Source of the DNA: Mucilaginibacter pineti
GTDB taxonomy: Bacteria > Bacteroidota > Bacteroidia > Sphingobacteriales > Sphingobacteriaceae
Length of the DNA stretch: 64,000 nucleotides
Reading direction: 5' to 3'
NCBI RefSeq assembly: GCF_900101875.1
Contig: NZ_FNAI01000019.1
Span: forward strand, 62,001-126,000
The notes beneath the pieces were generated by a model that worked only from the letters and a program-made list of their open reading frames with translations, was not told where the DNA came from and did no database searches. This document shows, piece after piece, positions 42,011 through 51,163 of this stretch. Made by a program: the position numbers and the translations under genes. The first letter of the stretch is position 1, and each line of letters opens with the position of its first letter.

Positions 42011-43609
42011 TTATTTATCCCACCATACTTTACCTGTCCAGTCGTCGGTACCGCCAAGGGCCGCTATAGCCGGGGCTATGTTCACGGAGTTTTGCTCGTG
42101 CTCGGTTAATGGGTACTCAAACCTGCGCGGTATAGTTTTCACTGTCGATTCGGTAGTTGGGGCCGGTGTCAGATCGGGGAACCCGGTTCTGCGCCAGTTG
42201 GCGTAGGCTTCGGGGCCGTTCATGAGCAGGGCTATCCATATCTGGGTATCTATCTGCTCCAGTTCTTTACCCGGTGCAAGCTGGTTATCCAGTTTAAATT
42301 TATTGATCTCGTCAGCAGTTAAAGTTGGGCCGGTTGGGTACAGCGCCAGTTGCTGGCAGGCAGCTTCCAGGCCTTTTTCAAAGTGTTGTTTTACTGTTCC
42401 GCCCATGCTCAGTCCCCAGCGCGTGTTGGCTTCGGCCAATAAAAATTCTACTTCGGCATAGGTCATGTGGAAGTATGGGGCATCACTGCGCACCAGGAAA
42501 TCGGCCAGTTGCACTTTTTGCCCGCCGTTTGGAACAGACAGCGTACCACGACCGGGATAATCAATCTCAATAGCACCCAGGAAATCATCATAAGTATACT
42601 TGCCCGGGCCAACGCCTAAAAGGCCAACCTTGGCTTTTACCTGATCGGTAACGTCCAGCCTGTCAGATAGTTTATCGGGGTTAACCCAGTATGCCCTGGC
42701 TATGTAGTTTAAACGCGGGTCATTGGTATCATGCATTTTGGTTAGCAATGTGGTACAAACGCGCGGGCGGCCATCATCCTGGTACTGGTTAATACCAACC
42801 GAAACACCGTTGCCACGGATATCTAAATAACCATTGGTAATGTTCATGTAATCAAGCTTGCAAAGCTCGGCGTTGCTTGATATCAGGCCCGAGTTAAAGG
42901 CATCCTGCGCTTCGGCTTTGGCGGTGGCGTCGTCAATTTTTACCAAACGCATAGCTAAACGCAAACGCAACGAATTGGCAAATTTTTTCCAGCTGCCAAT
43001 AGGGTCGGGTTTGCTGCCGTACAGCAGGTCCTTGGTAATATCATCTTTGGAGGCATCAAGCTGCGCGGCGGCGGCTTTCAGCTCTTTAAAAAAGTCGGTA
43101 TAAATATCTTTCTGCTTGTCATACTTAGGGCGCACGGCCCCGGTAAGGTATCCTTTGCCTGCATCAACATATGGTATATCGCCATACAGATCGGTAAGGC
43201 GGGCAAAAATGTACACCTTCATGATACGGCAAATAGCGTTGAGGTTGGTTTTGTTGGCCACACCCGTGGTACGCGAAACGGCATCTACAATGTTCAGTAC
43301 ATCGGTAGGGTAGCCAAGCTGCCAAAGGTCATACATGTACTGCTTGCTTTCAATGTATGCGCTGCCGTAGCGGGTGTAGTATGCGCCGCCTATTTGCTGC
43401 ATCATTGGCATGGTAAGTATAATGCTGGTACGCTCGTTTATATCTACGTCGCCACCAAAACGTACCTCTACAAAATTCAGCTGGTTTATTGGGTCGAGGT
43501 TGCTTGATTTTGTAGGATCGATGTTGGTATCCCCAAATTTATTGCACGATAACAGCAGTACCGGCAACAGGAAAGCAAGGGGTATATATTTGGTTAATAT
43601 TCTTTTCAT
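42011..43609 (-). CDS. SusD-like lipoprotein (SusD_2/RagB type)
   Basis: The 532-residue lipoprotein (LLPVLLLSC, Cys then N-K) has the features of the second SusD group: NKFGDTNIDPTKSSN at the start, RIMKVYIFARLTDLYGDIPY, WKKFANSLRLRLAMRLVKID and YFHMTYAEVEFLLAEANTRWG. It should cap the SusC partner encoded 28 nt upstream and bind its glycan. I start it at the ATG at 43609 (MKRILTKY); an ATG eight codons earlier gives a poorer signal peptide. Downstream are two GH18-type lipoproteins, so an N-acetylglucosamine-containing ligand is likely. Confidence 0.92.
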   Translation of the reverse strand: MKRILTKYIPLAFLLPVLLLSCNKFGDTNIDPTKSSNLDPINQLNFVEVRFGGDVDINERTSIILTMPMMQQIGGAYYTRYGSAYIESKQYMYDLWQLGYPTDVLNIVDAVSRTTGVANKTNLNAICRIMKVYIFARLTDLYGDIPYVDAGKGYLTGAVRPKYDKQKDIYTDFFKELKAAAAQLDASKDDITKDLLYGSKPDPIGSWKKFANSLRLRLAMRLVKIDDATAKAEAQDAFNSGLISSNAELCKLDYMNITNGYLDIRGNGVSVGINQYQDDGRPRVCTTLLTKMHDTNDPRLNYIARAYWVNPDKLSDRLDVTDQVKAKVGLLGVGPGKYTYDDFLGAIEIDYPGRGTLSVPNGGQKVQLADFLVRSDAPYFHMTYAEVEFLLAEANTRWGLSMGGTVKQHFEKGLEAACQQLALYPTGPTLTADEINKFKLDNQLAPGKELEQIDTQIWIALLMNGPEAYANWRRTGFPDLTPAPTTESTVKTIPRRFEYPLTEHEQNSVNIAPAIAALGGTDDWTGKVWWDK

Positions 43610-43637
43610 CTTGTTGGTTCTAAAATTATACATACTA

Positions 43638-46600
43638 TTAAAATCTGAAGTTTAAGTTAAAGCCCCAGCTTTTTCTTGAGGGTAATGAACCGTACTCCAG
43701 GCCCTGGCCGTTGCCGTTGTTGTAGTTTGAATCGGGATCAACATTCGGCACATTTTTATGAATAATAAAAGGGTTACGACTTACAACCGCTACCGTAAGA
43801 TCTTTAATGCCCAGTTTTGAAATGGTATTTGCCGGGAACCTGTAGCTAAAGGTTATCTCGCGCATTTTTATGTAACTGGCATCGTAAATAAACGGTGTAG
43901 CCACCCCATTACCATCGCTGTAATACTGCGACCAATAGTTTGACGGATCAACCGCAGTGGTATTTTTTGTGTAGGTGGTTTTGCCGCTGGCATCTGTAGT
44001 TGCCAATACGCCCTGCGGCACATAGCCCTGCACTTTGCCTGCCGCGCGCCATGCCTCAATGGTTTGGCCCTGTGTTTGGCGATCCTCTTCAGATTTTATC
44101 CACTCGGCCCTGCCTGGTAGTGTTGATACATGGCTACCGCGAATTATGGCAAACATATTGGTCATGGAGAACAGGTTTGCACCATGTTTAATATCCATAA
44201 CCATGCTTAAACCAAAATTCTTGTACCTGAACGAGTTGGTTAAACCGCCTGTCCAGCTCCAGGTACCTTTACCCAGGATGCTGCGCTCTTCGGCCTGGGC
44301 CGGGGCAAGCGTTTGCGGATTAAGGATAATGTTACCCTGCGGATCGCGCTGGTAATCGTAACCCAGGATGGCTCCATAAGGCGCGCCCGGTTTGGCCACT
44401 ACCGATACGCCTAACCAGCGTGCATCAGACAAGGACAGGTATGGGATACCCTCGGCCAATGACAATACGGTATTGGTGTTTTTGGCAAAATTCACGTTAA
44501 CATCCCAGCCAAAATCTTTAAGCGCAATGGCCGAACCGTTAAGCGCCACCTCGATACCTTTATTACCAATTACACCGGCATTAACCAATTGCATGTTAAA
44601 GCCCGACGACTCCGGCGCAGGCACAAGGTTTATCTGATCGCGTGATTTTGAGTTGTAGTATGAGATATCTAAATTGATCCGATCCTTAAAGAATTTTAAC
44701 TGCGTACCAATTTCAAATGAGCGGGTACGGGTTGGTCTTAACCCCCTTGGCGGGATAGTTGTATTGGCTACTGTACCCAGCGATACCCCGTTAAACGGCA
44801 GCGGCGACAGTGTATAATTTAAATTTAACAGGTACGGATCGGTATCGTTACCTACCTCGGCCTCGGAGAGCCTTAATTTACCGAATGACAATACCGATGG
44901 ATCGATCTTAAAGAAATCGGTAAAAACAAAACTGGCGGCTACCGATGGGTACAGGTAGGTATTGTTTTCAACCGGCAGGGTTGATGATGCATCCTGCCTT
45001 AAACTGGCATCTACATATAACCAGCTTTTATAGCCTGCACTAAATAAAGCGTAAATGCCTGTATTTTTTTTACGATAATGGTTTTCAACAACAGATTTAT
45101 CGGCAAAGCTGTTAGGGCTAACCACATCCGGTACATTCAGCGTTATAAATGTAAGGGTTGAGCCCGGATTGCTGATGTTTGATAAGCTGCTGCCAAAGCG
45201 TGCCGCTAAATTCAATGACGGGGTAACCTGTTTTTGTAAGGTTAACAAAAGATCGCCCTCGGTTGTGCCCAGCCTTTGATCAAGCTGATCAAGCTCACCA
45301 GCCAAGGCGCCCGGCGTAGTACGCGGACTAAACTTGCTATACTTTAAGTAGGTAAAATCTGTAGAAATACGCCCCTGCAGGTTCATCCAGCTGGTAATTA
45401 CGTAGTTTCCCTGCAAGCCGCCTATGAAGCGGTTTTTGCTGGTGGTGTTCTTCATTTCGTTAATTACCCAATACGGGTCTAAACGGTATTGGCCGCCGCC
45501 CCAGTCAACATAACTGCCTTCCGAATCTTTGTAGCTGTTTTTAAAATAAGCCTGATCTACGTTGTTGGCCAGGCCCACAAAGCTGTTGCCTATATTTCCC
45601 GGATCATCTGCCAGTGCAGGGCGGTTCACCACGTTTTCGTTAAGGTACATTACCTTGGCCGATACGGTTAGTTTGCTGCCCAGCTTTGAGCTGCCGGTAA
45701 AGTTAAACGTACTGCGGCGCATGTTGCTGCCCGGTACTATATCCCTGCTGCGCAGATCGCCTATTGATAAACGAAACGATGAATTATCGTTGGCGTTTGA
45801 AAAGGCAATGTTGTTGGTAGTAGTAGCACCTGTTCTGAAAAAGTTATCGATGTTGTTTTTTACCAGCGCGTATGGGCGGTATTTACCATCAAAGCCTATC
45901 ACCTGCAAGCTGGGATCAAGCCGCGGACCAAAGTTATTGAACAGTGTATTTTTTGCCTGGCCGGGATCAATAACCAATTGCTCGGCAGTACCCTGGCCGT
46001 ATATGTACTGGTAATCATTATAATGGGTTAACTGATTTTCTATAGATGTGGTACTGTTCAGTTCGATACCCAGTTCCTTTTTTGAAGTACCTTTTTTGGT
46101 GGTAATTAAAATTACACCGTTACCCGCGCGGCTGCCGTACAATGCCGATGCCGATGGACCTTTCAACACGCTTATCTTATCAATATCATCGGGGTTAATG
46201 GCCGATATGGCATCGCCGAAATCAAACCCGCCCGAGTATTTGGCACCACCTACCTGGCCGTAGTTGGAGTTATCAATAGGTACACCATCAACCACGTAAA
46301 GCGGCTGGTTATTACTGGTGATACTGGTATTACCACGAATAATTACCCTTGATGAGCCTGCAGGGCCGCCAGCCGTGCTGTTGATAATTAACCCGGGAAC
46401 CTTACCGGCAAGCGAGTTGATAACATTGGTTTCCCTTGCTTTTTTAAGCAGGTTACCATCCACCTCAGATACGGAGTAGCCCAATGAGCGCTCTTCCCTT
46501 TTAATACCAAGCGCGGTTACCACAACGGTATTAAGTTCGGTAGCTTTTTGTTTTAGTGTTATCCTAACTACTTTAAGTTTATCGGTAGCTACAATTGATG

Positions 46601-47147
46601 TTGGCTCGTAACCCAACATGCTAAAGGTTACTATTTCGCCATTATTTGCTGTTATTACAAAGTTGCCGGTTTCGGTTGATGTGGCCGACCGGTTTTTGGT
46701 GGTGTTGGTAATGGTAACGCCGGGCAAGGGAAGGTTATCCTGATCGGTAATTTTACCTGTTAAACTAAAATCATCGGCCACCACCTGCGACGTTACCTTC
46801 GGCGGTGTTTTTTGCGATTGGATCATCACCGTTTCGCCCACAATTTTGTATTGGGCGTGCAGTTGCTGCGTTAACAGGTCAATAACCTGCGGCAGGCTTT
46901 GCTTGCTGATAGTAAGACTGATCTTTTTTTGCAGATCAAGATCTTTAGGGTTGTAGGAAAAGTGCACACTGGCAGCTTTTTCTATCTGGGTAAAAACAAC
47001 CGGCAGCGCCGAGTTTTTCCAGCTGAATGAATACACGGGGGTTGATGACTGCGCGTACCCGGAAAGCGATACGATCAGTAAAACCGAAGGGAGCATCCTC
47101 AGTAGTATCCATGAAAGAAATCGTGAACGGAGTAATGGTTTTTGCAT
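43638..47147 (-). CDS. SusC-like TonB-dependent transporter with N-terminal STN domain
   Basis: The 1169-residue protein has a signal region, then an STN (secretin/TonB N-terminal) domain at about 45-115 (LPVVFTQIEKAASVHFSYNP, LPQVIDLLTQQLHAQYKIVG). A carboxypeptidase-regulatory-like domain (LTGKITDQDNLPLPGVTITN), the TonB-box region (NTVVVTALGIKREERSLGYS), the SusC plug (QPLYVVDGVPIDNS, KISVLKGPSASALYGSRAGN) and the barrel follow. STN domains transmit the bound state to a periplasmic FecR-type anti-sigma factor. That fits the FecR gene 52 nt upstream and the ECF sigma gene beyond it. It heads the transport part of the GH18 PUL. Confidence 0.95.
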   Translation of the reverse strand: MQKPLLRSRFLSWILLRMLPSVLLIVSLSGYAQSSTPVYSFSWKNSALPVVFTQIEKAASVHFSYNPKDLDLQKKISLTISKQSLPQVIDLLTQQLHAQYKIVGETVMIQSQKTPPKVTSQVVADDFSLTGKITDQDNLPLPGVTITNTTKNRSATSTETGNFVITANNGEIVTFSMLGYEPTSIVATDKLKVVRITLKQKATELNTVVVTALGIKREERSLGYSVSEVDGNLLKKARETNVINSLAGKVPGLIINSTAGGPAGSSRVIIRGNTSITSNNQPLYVVDGVPIDNSNYGQVGGAKYSGGFDFGDAISAINPDDIDKISVLKGPSASALYGSRAGNGVILITTKKGTSKKELGIELNSTTSIENQLTHYNDYQYIYGQGTAEQLVIDPGQAKNTLFNNFGPRLDPSLQVIGFDGKYRPYALVKNNIDNFFRTGATTTNNIAFSNANDNSSFRLSIGDLRSRDIVPGSNMRRSTFNFTGSSKLGSKLTVSAKVMYLNENVVNRPALADDPGNIGNSFVGLANNVDQAYFKNSYKDSEGSYVDWGGGQYRLDPYWVINEMKNTTSKNRFIGGLQGNYVITSWMNLQGRISTDFTYLKYSKFSPRTTPGALAGELDQLDQRLGTTEGDLLLTLQKQVTPSLNLAARFGSSLSNISNPGSTLTFITLNVPDVVSPNSFADKSVVENHYRKKNTGIYALFSAGYKSWLYVDASLRQDASSTLPVENNTYLYPSVAASFVFTDFFKIDPSVLSFGKLRLSEAEVGNDTDPYLLNLNYTLSPLPFNGVSLGTVANTTIPPRGLRPTRTRSFEIGTQLKFFKDRINLDISYYNSKSRDQINLVPAPESSGFNMQLVNAGVIGNKGIEVALNGSAIALKDFGWDVNVNFAKNTNTVLSLAEGIPYLSLSDARWLGVSVVAKPGAPYGAILGYDYQRDPQGNIILNPQTLAPAQAEERSILGKGTWSWTGGLTNSFRYKNFGLSMVMDIKHGANLFSMTNMFAIIRGSHVSTLPGRAEWIKSEEDRQTQGQTIEAWRAAGKVQGYVPQGVLATTDASGKTTYTKNTTAVDPSNYWSQYYSDGNGVATPFIYDASYIKMREITFSYRFPANTISKLGIKDLTVAVVSRNPFIIHKNVPNVDPDSNYNNGNGQGLEYGSLPSRKSWGFNLNFRF

Positions 47148-47199
47148 ATGATTATAGTTTTAGGATTTTGGTGGATTAATAGGGGTTGGGGATTATCGC

Positions 47200-48258
47200 T
47201 TAAAAATTGAGTTTTACCGTGCTGCCCTCCTGCTTATAGGTAAAGTGATTGGTGAAACTAATGGCGTATAAAACCTCGGTAAGGTTTTTATTGGTAAACT
47301 CACCGGTGAACGATACATCATCGGCAGGTTTATTTACGGGAGTAACGGTAATGCCGTAGGTGGCCTTTATTTTGGCGCTTATTTCATCAAGCCCGGCGCT
47401 TTTAAATACCAGTTTACGGTCTATCCAGTTTTGCAGGCTGGCCGCGTAAAATGTTGATTGTTTGAAAGCCGTTTCGCCGTTGGTTAAAACCGCCTGCTGA
47501 CCGGGGATAAGCAGCATATCATCTACTTTCTGGTCGGGCCGGGTGCTTTCTACCTTTACCTTACCGGTTGATAGCATTACACTGGCCACGGCTTCGCCGG
47601 GATAGCTTTGTACTTTAAAGGAGGTACCCAGCGCGGTGGTAGCGGTTTTGCCGGTAATTACCACAAAAGGCTTGTGTTTGTTTTTTGTAACCTCAAAAAA
47701 CGCCTCGCCAACCAGCAGCACATGGCGGTTGCTGGCGTTATAATCCTTCGCTATTTTAAGCGTGCTTGACCCGTTGAGCAATACCGAAGTACCATCGGGC
47801 AAAACGATGTGTTTGCGGTGGTCAAAATCTGTGCTGCCAACCGTGGTATAATTAACATCAGTAGCCGCACTGTACAATTTAGCGCCAGATGGCGGCGCAT
47901 TAAACTGGTAAACCCCGAAGGCACCCGCCATTACCAAAAGCGTAGCCGCAATAGCCAGCCAGCCGGTAAAATATTTTTTTATGCCGATGGTTTTTTCATA
48001 TAACGGTTCTTCAAACTCGGGAGCCTGGTTTATGGCAGCTTTTAAACGGTTAAGGGCAACGGCCTTTTCGGCAGGGCTTACCTTGATGCCCAGCAGCAGG
48101 CAAAGTTCACGGGCATCGCCTATATTTTTACTTAGCGAAGGCTGCGCGGCAAGTATAGCTTCCCATTTGGCAACGGCAGCTTTATTATCATTATAGCAAT
48201 ATTGTACAAAGCTGTCGTCAGTTAAAAAATCGGCCGTTTGGTATGAAGAATAGTCCAT
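47200..48258 (-). CDS. FecR-family anti-sigma factor / signal transducer
   Basis: The 352-residue protein has a short cytosolic N-terminus (about 1-90), one membrane helix (FTGWLAIAATLLVMAGAFGV), then the FecR domain (STDFDHRKHIVLPDGTSVLL, RHVLLVGEAFFEVTKN, PFVVITGKTATTALGTSF) and the C-terminal STN-interacting DUF4974 region (ISAKIKATYGITVTPVN, VSFTGEFTNKNLTEVLYAI). It should hold the ECF sigma factor until the STN domain of the SusC-like transporter signals ligand. Unusually, it is transcribed divergently from the sigma gene, with a 191-nt gap, and together with susC. Confidence 0.93.
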   Translation of the reverse strand: MDYSSYQTADFLTDDSFVQYCYNDNKAAVAKWEAILAAQPSLSKNIGDARELCLLLGIKVSPAEKAVALNRLKAAINQAPEFEEPLYEKTIGIKKYFTGWLAIAATLLVMAGAFGVYQFNAPPSGAKLYSAATDVNYTTVGSTDFDHRKHIVLPDGTSVLLNGSSTLKIAKDYNASNRHVLLVGEAFFEVTKNKHKPFVVITGKTATTALGTSFKVQSYPGEAVASVMLSTGKVKVESTRPDQKVDDMLLIPGQQAVLTNGETAFKQSTFYAASLQNWIDRKLVFKSAGLDEISAKIKATYGITVTPVNKPADDVSFTGEFTNKNLTEVLYAISFTNHFTYKQEGSTVKLNF

Positions 48259-48449
48259 ATAAAGTATTTGTTGAATCTTTTACACACAAGTGCAGTAGAT
48301 TATTCTTTTTTACCAATGTTTTTCCAAATAAATTTTATGTTGTGATTTTTTGCTGTATAATTGTATACTTCAATAAGTATGGGGTAGTTTTTTAAATATT
48401 TTAAAAAGTGCCGTAATTTGTAAATCCACTATTAATTGTTAATCTTTAG

Positions 48450-49073
48450 ATGGAAGTGTCAAAAACAGTATTAATGAGTCCTAAACGCGGGGACATTTAC
48501 AAAAACTGGCAATTGCTTGCTGAAGGAGAGCAGCAGGGACTTTTTGAATGCTTTAATATTTTTTACGACGACCTGTACCGCTTTGGCCTCTCGCTATATA
48601 AAAACCCCGAACTGGTTAAAGAAGGCATCCATAATTTATTTTTGGAGCTATGGAAAATTAAGCACAAACTGGCCGATGTTCAAAACGTGCAGCAGTACAC
48701 GCTTACCATTTACAAACGCATACTTTACAAAACTTATCAGCAATTTTCTGAAGAAACCCAAACCTGCGATCTTATTGCCGATATTGAAGTAGAGAGCAGC
48801 CATATTGAACCATCATATGAGTCGATATTGATTGCCAGCCAGCACGATGAGCACATGAAAAAGCGGCTGCAGAAAGCGCTTAATCAACTCTCGCCCCGCC
48901 AAAAAGAGATCATTCGCCTGCGTTATTTTGATACCGTGGCCTTTAAAGATATTGCCGACCAAACCGGCTTAACCGAGCGCACCGTTTACAACACCCTGCA
49001 CAATGCCATTAAAATACTGCGCGATGTAATATGCGTAACCGTGGTGTTCAGGATGTTTGGTGATGGGAAGTAG
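48450..49073 (+). CDS. ECF RNA polymerase sigma factor (FecI-like)
   Basis: The 207-residue protein has a sigma2 region (about 25-95, LFECFNIFYDDLYRFGLSLY, IHNLFLELWKIKHKL) and sigma4 (about 135-195, LNQLSPRQKEIIRLRYFDTV, FKDIADQTGLTERTVYNTLH). It belongs to the large Bacteroidota FecI-like group that controls SusC/SusD operons. It is divergent from the FecR-SusC-SusD-GH18 genes, which are its natural targets. An internal ATG at 48474 could be an alternative start. Confidence 0.93.
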   Translation: MEVSKTVLMSPKRGDIYKNWQLLAEGEQQGLFECFNIFYDDLYRFGLSLYKNPELVKEGIHNLFLELWKIKHKLADVQNVQQYTLTIYKRILYKTYQQFSEETQTCDLIADIEVESSHIEPSYESILIASQHDEHMKKRLQKALNQLSPRQKEIIRLRYFDTVAFKDIADQTGLTERTVYNTLHNAIKILRDVICVTVVFRMFGDGK

Positions 49074-49137
49074 GGCTGCATTACGCAGATGCGTCGCAGA
49101 CGCAAAAACATATTAAGCACTCGTTAAAAACGAGCGC

Positions 49138-49320
49138 AAGTGTTGGAGGCGTAAAAAGGTTGTCATTTCGATACGAGGTACGAGTGAGAAATCTTATACG
49201 ATATGCATTGGGGCTTTGTATTTCGTTGAAGATTTCTCCTCGCCCCGTTCACACGCGCCCGCTCAGGCTCGTCGAAATGACAAACTTTTTATAAAATTCA
49301 GTCTTCCCAACACCTGTGGT
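49138..49320. repeat. Composite nested hairpin 3
   Basis: Outer arms AAGTGTTGG (49138-49146) and CCAACACCTGT (49308-49318 region) enclose inner TTGTCATTTCGA (from 49160) and TCGAAATGACAA (to 49283). The 49074-49435 gap holds this, a partial 19-bp-arm element and the next repeat; no gene is visible. Confidence 0.75.
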
Positions 49321-49355
49321 TAAAAACGAGCGCAAGTGTTGGCAGTAAAACAGGG

Positions 49356-49430
49356 TGTCATGCTGAGTCTGTCGAAGCATAGCGGGCAAAGGCCTCTACG
49401 CGCAACCCTTCGACAAGCTCAGGGTGACAG
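49356..49430. repeat. Palindromic element, 'TGTCATGCTGAG' family
   Basis: TGTCATGCTGAGTCTGTCGA pairs with TCGACAAGCTCAGGGTGACA. A near-identical copy lies at 50980-51054. Confidence 0.8.
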
Positions 49431-49435
49431 GCTTT

Positions 49436-50119
49436 TTACTCCGTTTGAACCACGCTCGAATAAATAGAAACCAGTTTTCCGGAAGTAAAATTAAGCTGCA
49501 CCCGGTTATATTTTTTATCACCTACAGAAACAGAAAAATACCATTGTGGCGATGCACTCATTTGGGGATCATACACCTTGGTAATATCTTTATCAAAAAT
49601 TCCGATATACTCAAACCTGCTGGTATAGGCACTTATTTTTTTAATGGCTACCAGCTTATTATAAATGCCGTCAATGTTATCGCCTACAGCAACCGTTGAA
49701 TTTACTCCGATATCCATCGGCCATTTAGGTAATACCACCCCATCATTTGTATAAATAGACTTTACCTTATTATTGGAAAAATAGATCTGGATACCGGTGC
49801 TTGTGCCTACCTTTTTATCCAGGTAAATGGATGTATATAACGGGATCTTATTTTCCAGCCCCTCCAAATTTGTAAAAACACTGCCAACAACAGATAAATT
49901 AGTGATCTTTCTTTCAGCACGAATTTCCTGGATCTTTGCATAAAGATCGGCGCTTGACTGCCCTATAGTTAAGCCCCATTGCTGCCCGGTTGTAAGTGTA
50001 TCGCTTGAAATGATCTTTGTTGGTGGCGGCTCGACTATTATTTTAGTTGAGTCCGTTGCCTCTTTTTTACATGCCGGAAATAACAATAAAACAAGAAAGA
50101 AAATGGAGAGCTGTTTCAT
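49436..50119 (-). CDS. Lipoprotein of unknown function
   Basis: The 227-residue lipoprotein (lipobox LLLFPAC, then KK) has a short Pro-rich linker (VEPPPTK) and a beta-rich body with paired repeats (TSIYLDKKVGTSTGIQIYFS, NKVKSIYTND; then KKYNRVQLNFTSGKLVSIYS). I recognise no family. Flanked on both sides by palindromic elements; monocistronic. Confidence 0.75.
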   Translation of the reverse strand: MKQLSIFFLVLLLFPACKKEATDSTKIIVEPPPTKIISSDTLTTGQQWGLTIGQSSADLYAKIQEIRAERKITNLSVVGSVFTNLEGLENKIPLYTSIYLDKKVGTSTGIQIYFSNNKVKSIYTNDGVVLPKWPMDIGVNSTVAVGDNIDGIYNKLVAIKKISAYTSRFEYIGIFDKDITKVYDPQMSASPQWYFSVSVGDKKYNRVQLNFTSGKLVSIYSSVVQTE

Positions 50120-50187
50120 AAGTTTTGAAAGGTTTATAATAGCTATACGCAGCCAATAACCAAAACGCTACATTCAGCGTGACATTT

Positions 50188-50280
50188 TTGTCATCCTGAG
50201 CGCGGCGAAGGATCTATTATGCGATTTCCAGATCCGCCTTGCATGGTGTTGAACAGATCCTTCGTTCCTCAGGATGACAA
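50188..50280. repeat. Palindromic element, 'TTGTCATCCTGAG' family
   Basis: TTGTCATCCTGAG at the left pairs with CTCAGGATGACAA at the right. It is related to the elements at 28523 and 28771. Confidence 0.8.
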
Positions 50281-50341
50281 AAGGGGAAGAGAGGGTACGT
50301 AAAAGCTTGTCATCCGGAGCAACATGACACTCTTTTTTAAC

Positions 50342-50905
50342 TCAGGGCGTTGTTATCGTCTTTTGCGATCCATCGGCGTTTACAATGAGGGTGGTATTGG
50401 GGCCGGTTTTAAAACTGTAGGAATGGGTACCGTCGGCATTCACGATAAGCGTGCCCTTTAGGTTATCCTTCACCGTAAACGTTGATCCATCGGGATTGGT
50501 AACCTCGGTGCTGCGGTAATCCTTAGTTATGGTAGTTATAAAAACCGACTGGGTACCATTTGGATGAATGATAGTTGTTTTAGGTGCGCGATCTATCCAA
50601 AGTGTTTTTGAACTATCCGGCGCAACAAGTATAGCAGTTGGACCGCTTAGCGTAATTACATAATGGACACCATCGGGCGTTATAACGGTAACTACTTTTC
50701 CTTTCCTGCTAAGTGAAGCGGTTTTGCCGGGAGTATAATCAAAACTTGTGGTGTAGGTGCTGTCTTTACTTGATGTTACCGCCCGATAAAGGGTTAAATC
50801 AATCCCGTCGAATGTGTTTTTCTGTATAAATTCGGCGCCTGTAGTTTGGGCAGAAGCAGCACCCGTAATGGCAAATAACAAAAGGGCAAGGATAATTTTT
50901 TTCAT
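50342..50905 (-). CDS. Secreted protein with about six 20-residue beta repeats
   Basis: The 187-residue protein has a signal peptide (MKKIILALLLFAITGAASAQ). From about residue 70 it repeats a 19-21 residue unit whose turn is PDG, PDS, PNG or ADG: VITPDGVHYVITL, ILVAPDSSKTLWI, IIHPNGTQSVFI, VTNPDGSTFTVKD, LIVNADGTHSYSF, LIVNADGSQKTIT. This predicts a regular beta-hairpin stack, as in T-complex 10-like or RHS-like strand repeats. No enzyme motif is seen. Function unknown. Confidence 0.75.
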   Translation of the reverse strand: MKKIILALLLFAITGAASAQTTGAEFIQKNTFDGIDLTLYRAVTSSKDSTYTTSFDYTPGKTASLSRKGKVVTVITPDGVHYVITLSGPTAILVAPDSSKTLWIDRAPKTTIIHPNGTQSVFITTITKDYRSTEVTNPDGSTFTVKDNLKGTLIVNADGTHSYSFKTGPNTTLIVNADGSQKTITTP

Positions 50906-50979
50906 AGCGATGCAGGTTTATATGCGTTTTGACATGGAACACCCGTTAAGGTTTAAAGTGAGGAAAAACTAAAAGGACC

Positions 50980-51054
50980 TGTCATGCTGAGCCCGTCGAA
51001 GCATAGCGGGCAAAGGCCTCTGCGCTCTACCCTTCGACAAGCTCAGGGTGACAG
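50980..51054. repeat. Palindromic element, 'TGTCATGCTGAG' family, second copy
   Basis: It is nearly identical to 49356-49430, including the centre GCATAGCGGGCAAAGGCCTC. Confidence 0.8.
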
Positions 51055-51067
51055 TCGCTCCTTTACT

Positions 51068-51163
51068 CGCGCGGGCTTGCAGCCCGTGTGAAAGCATGTT
51101 TTAAGCTTCCAGCTTAATAAACACCGGCTGAAAGCCGGAACCATCCTAAGTCACGGGCTGCAA
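51068..51163. repeat. Palindromic element, 'GGGCTTGCAGCCCGTG' family
   Basis: GGGCTTGCAGCCCGTG and CACGGGCTGCAAGC are the ends; inner stems AAGCTTCCAGCTT and CCGGCTGAAAGCCGG lie between. A full copy lies at 53285-53396. This copy's right end is interrupted by a composite hairpin. Confidence 0.75.
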
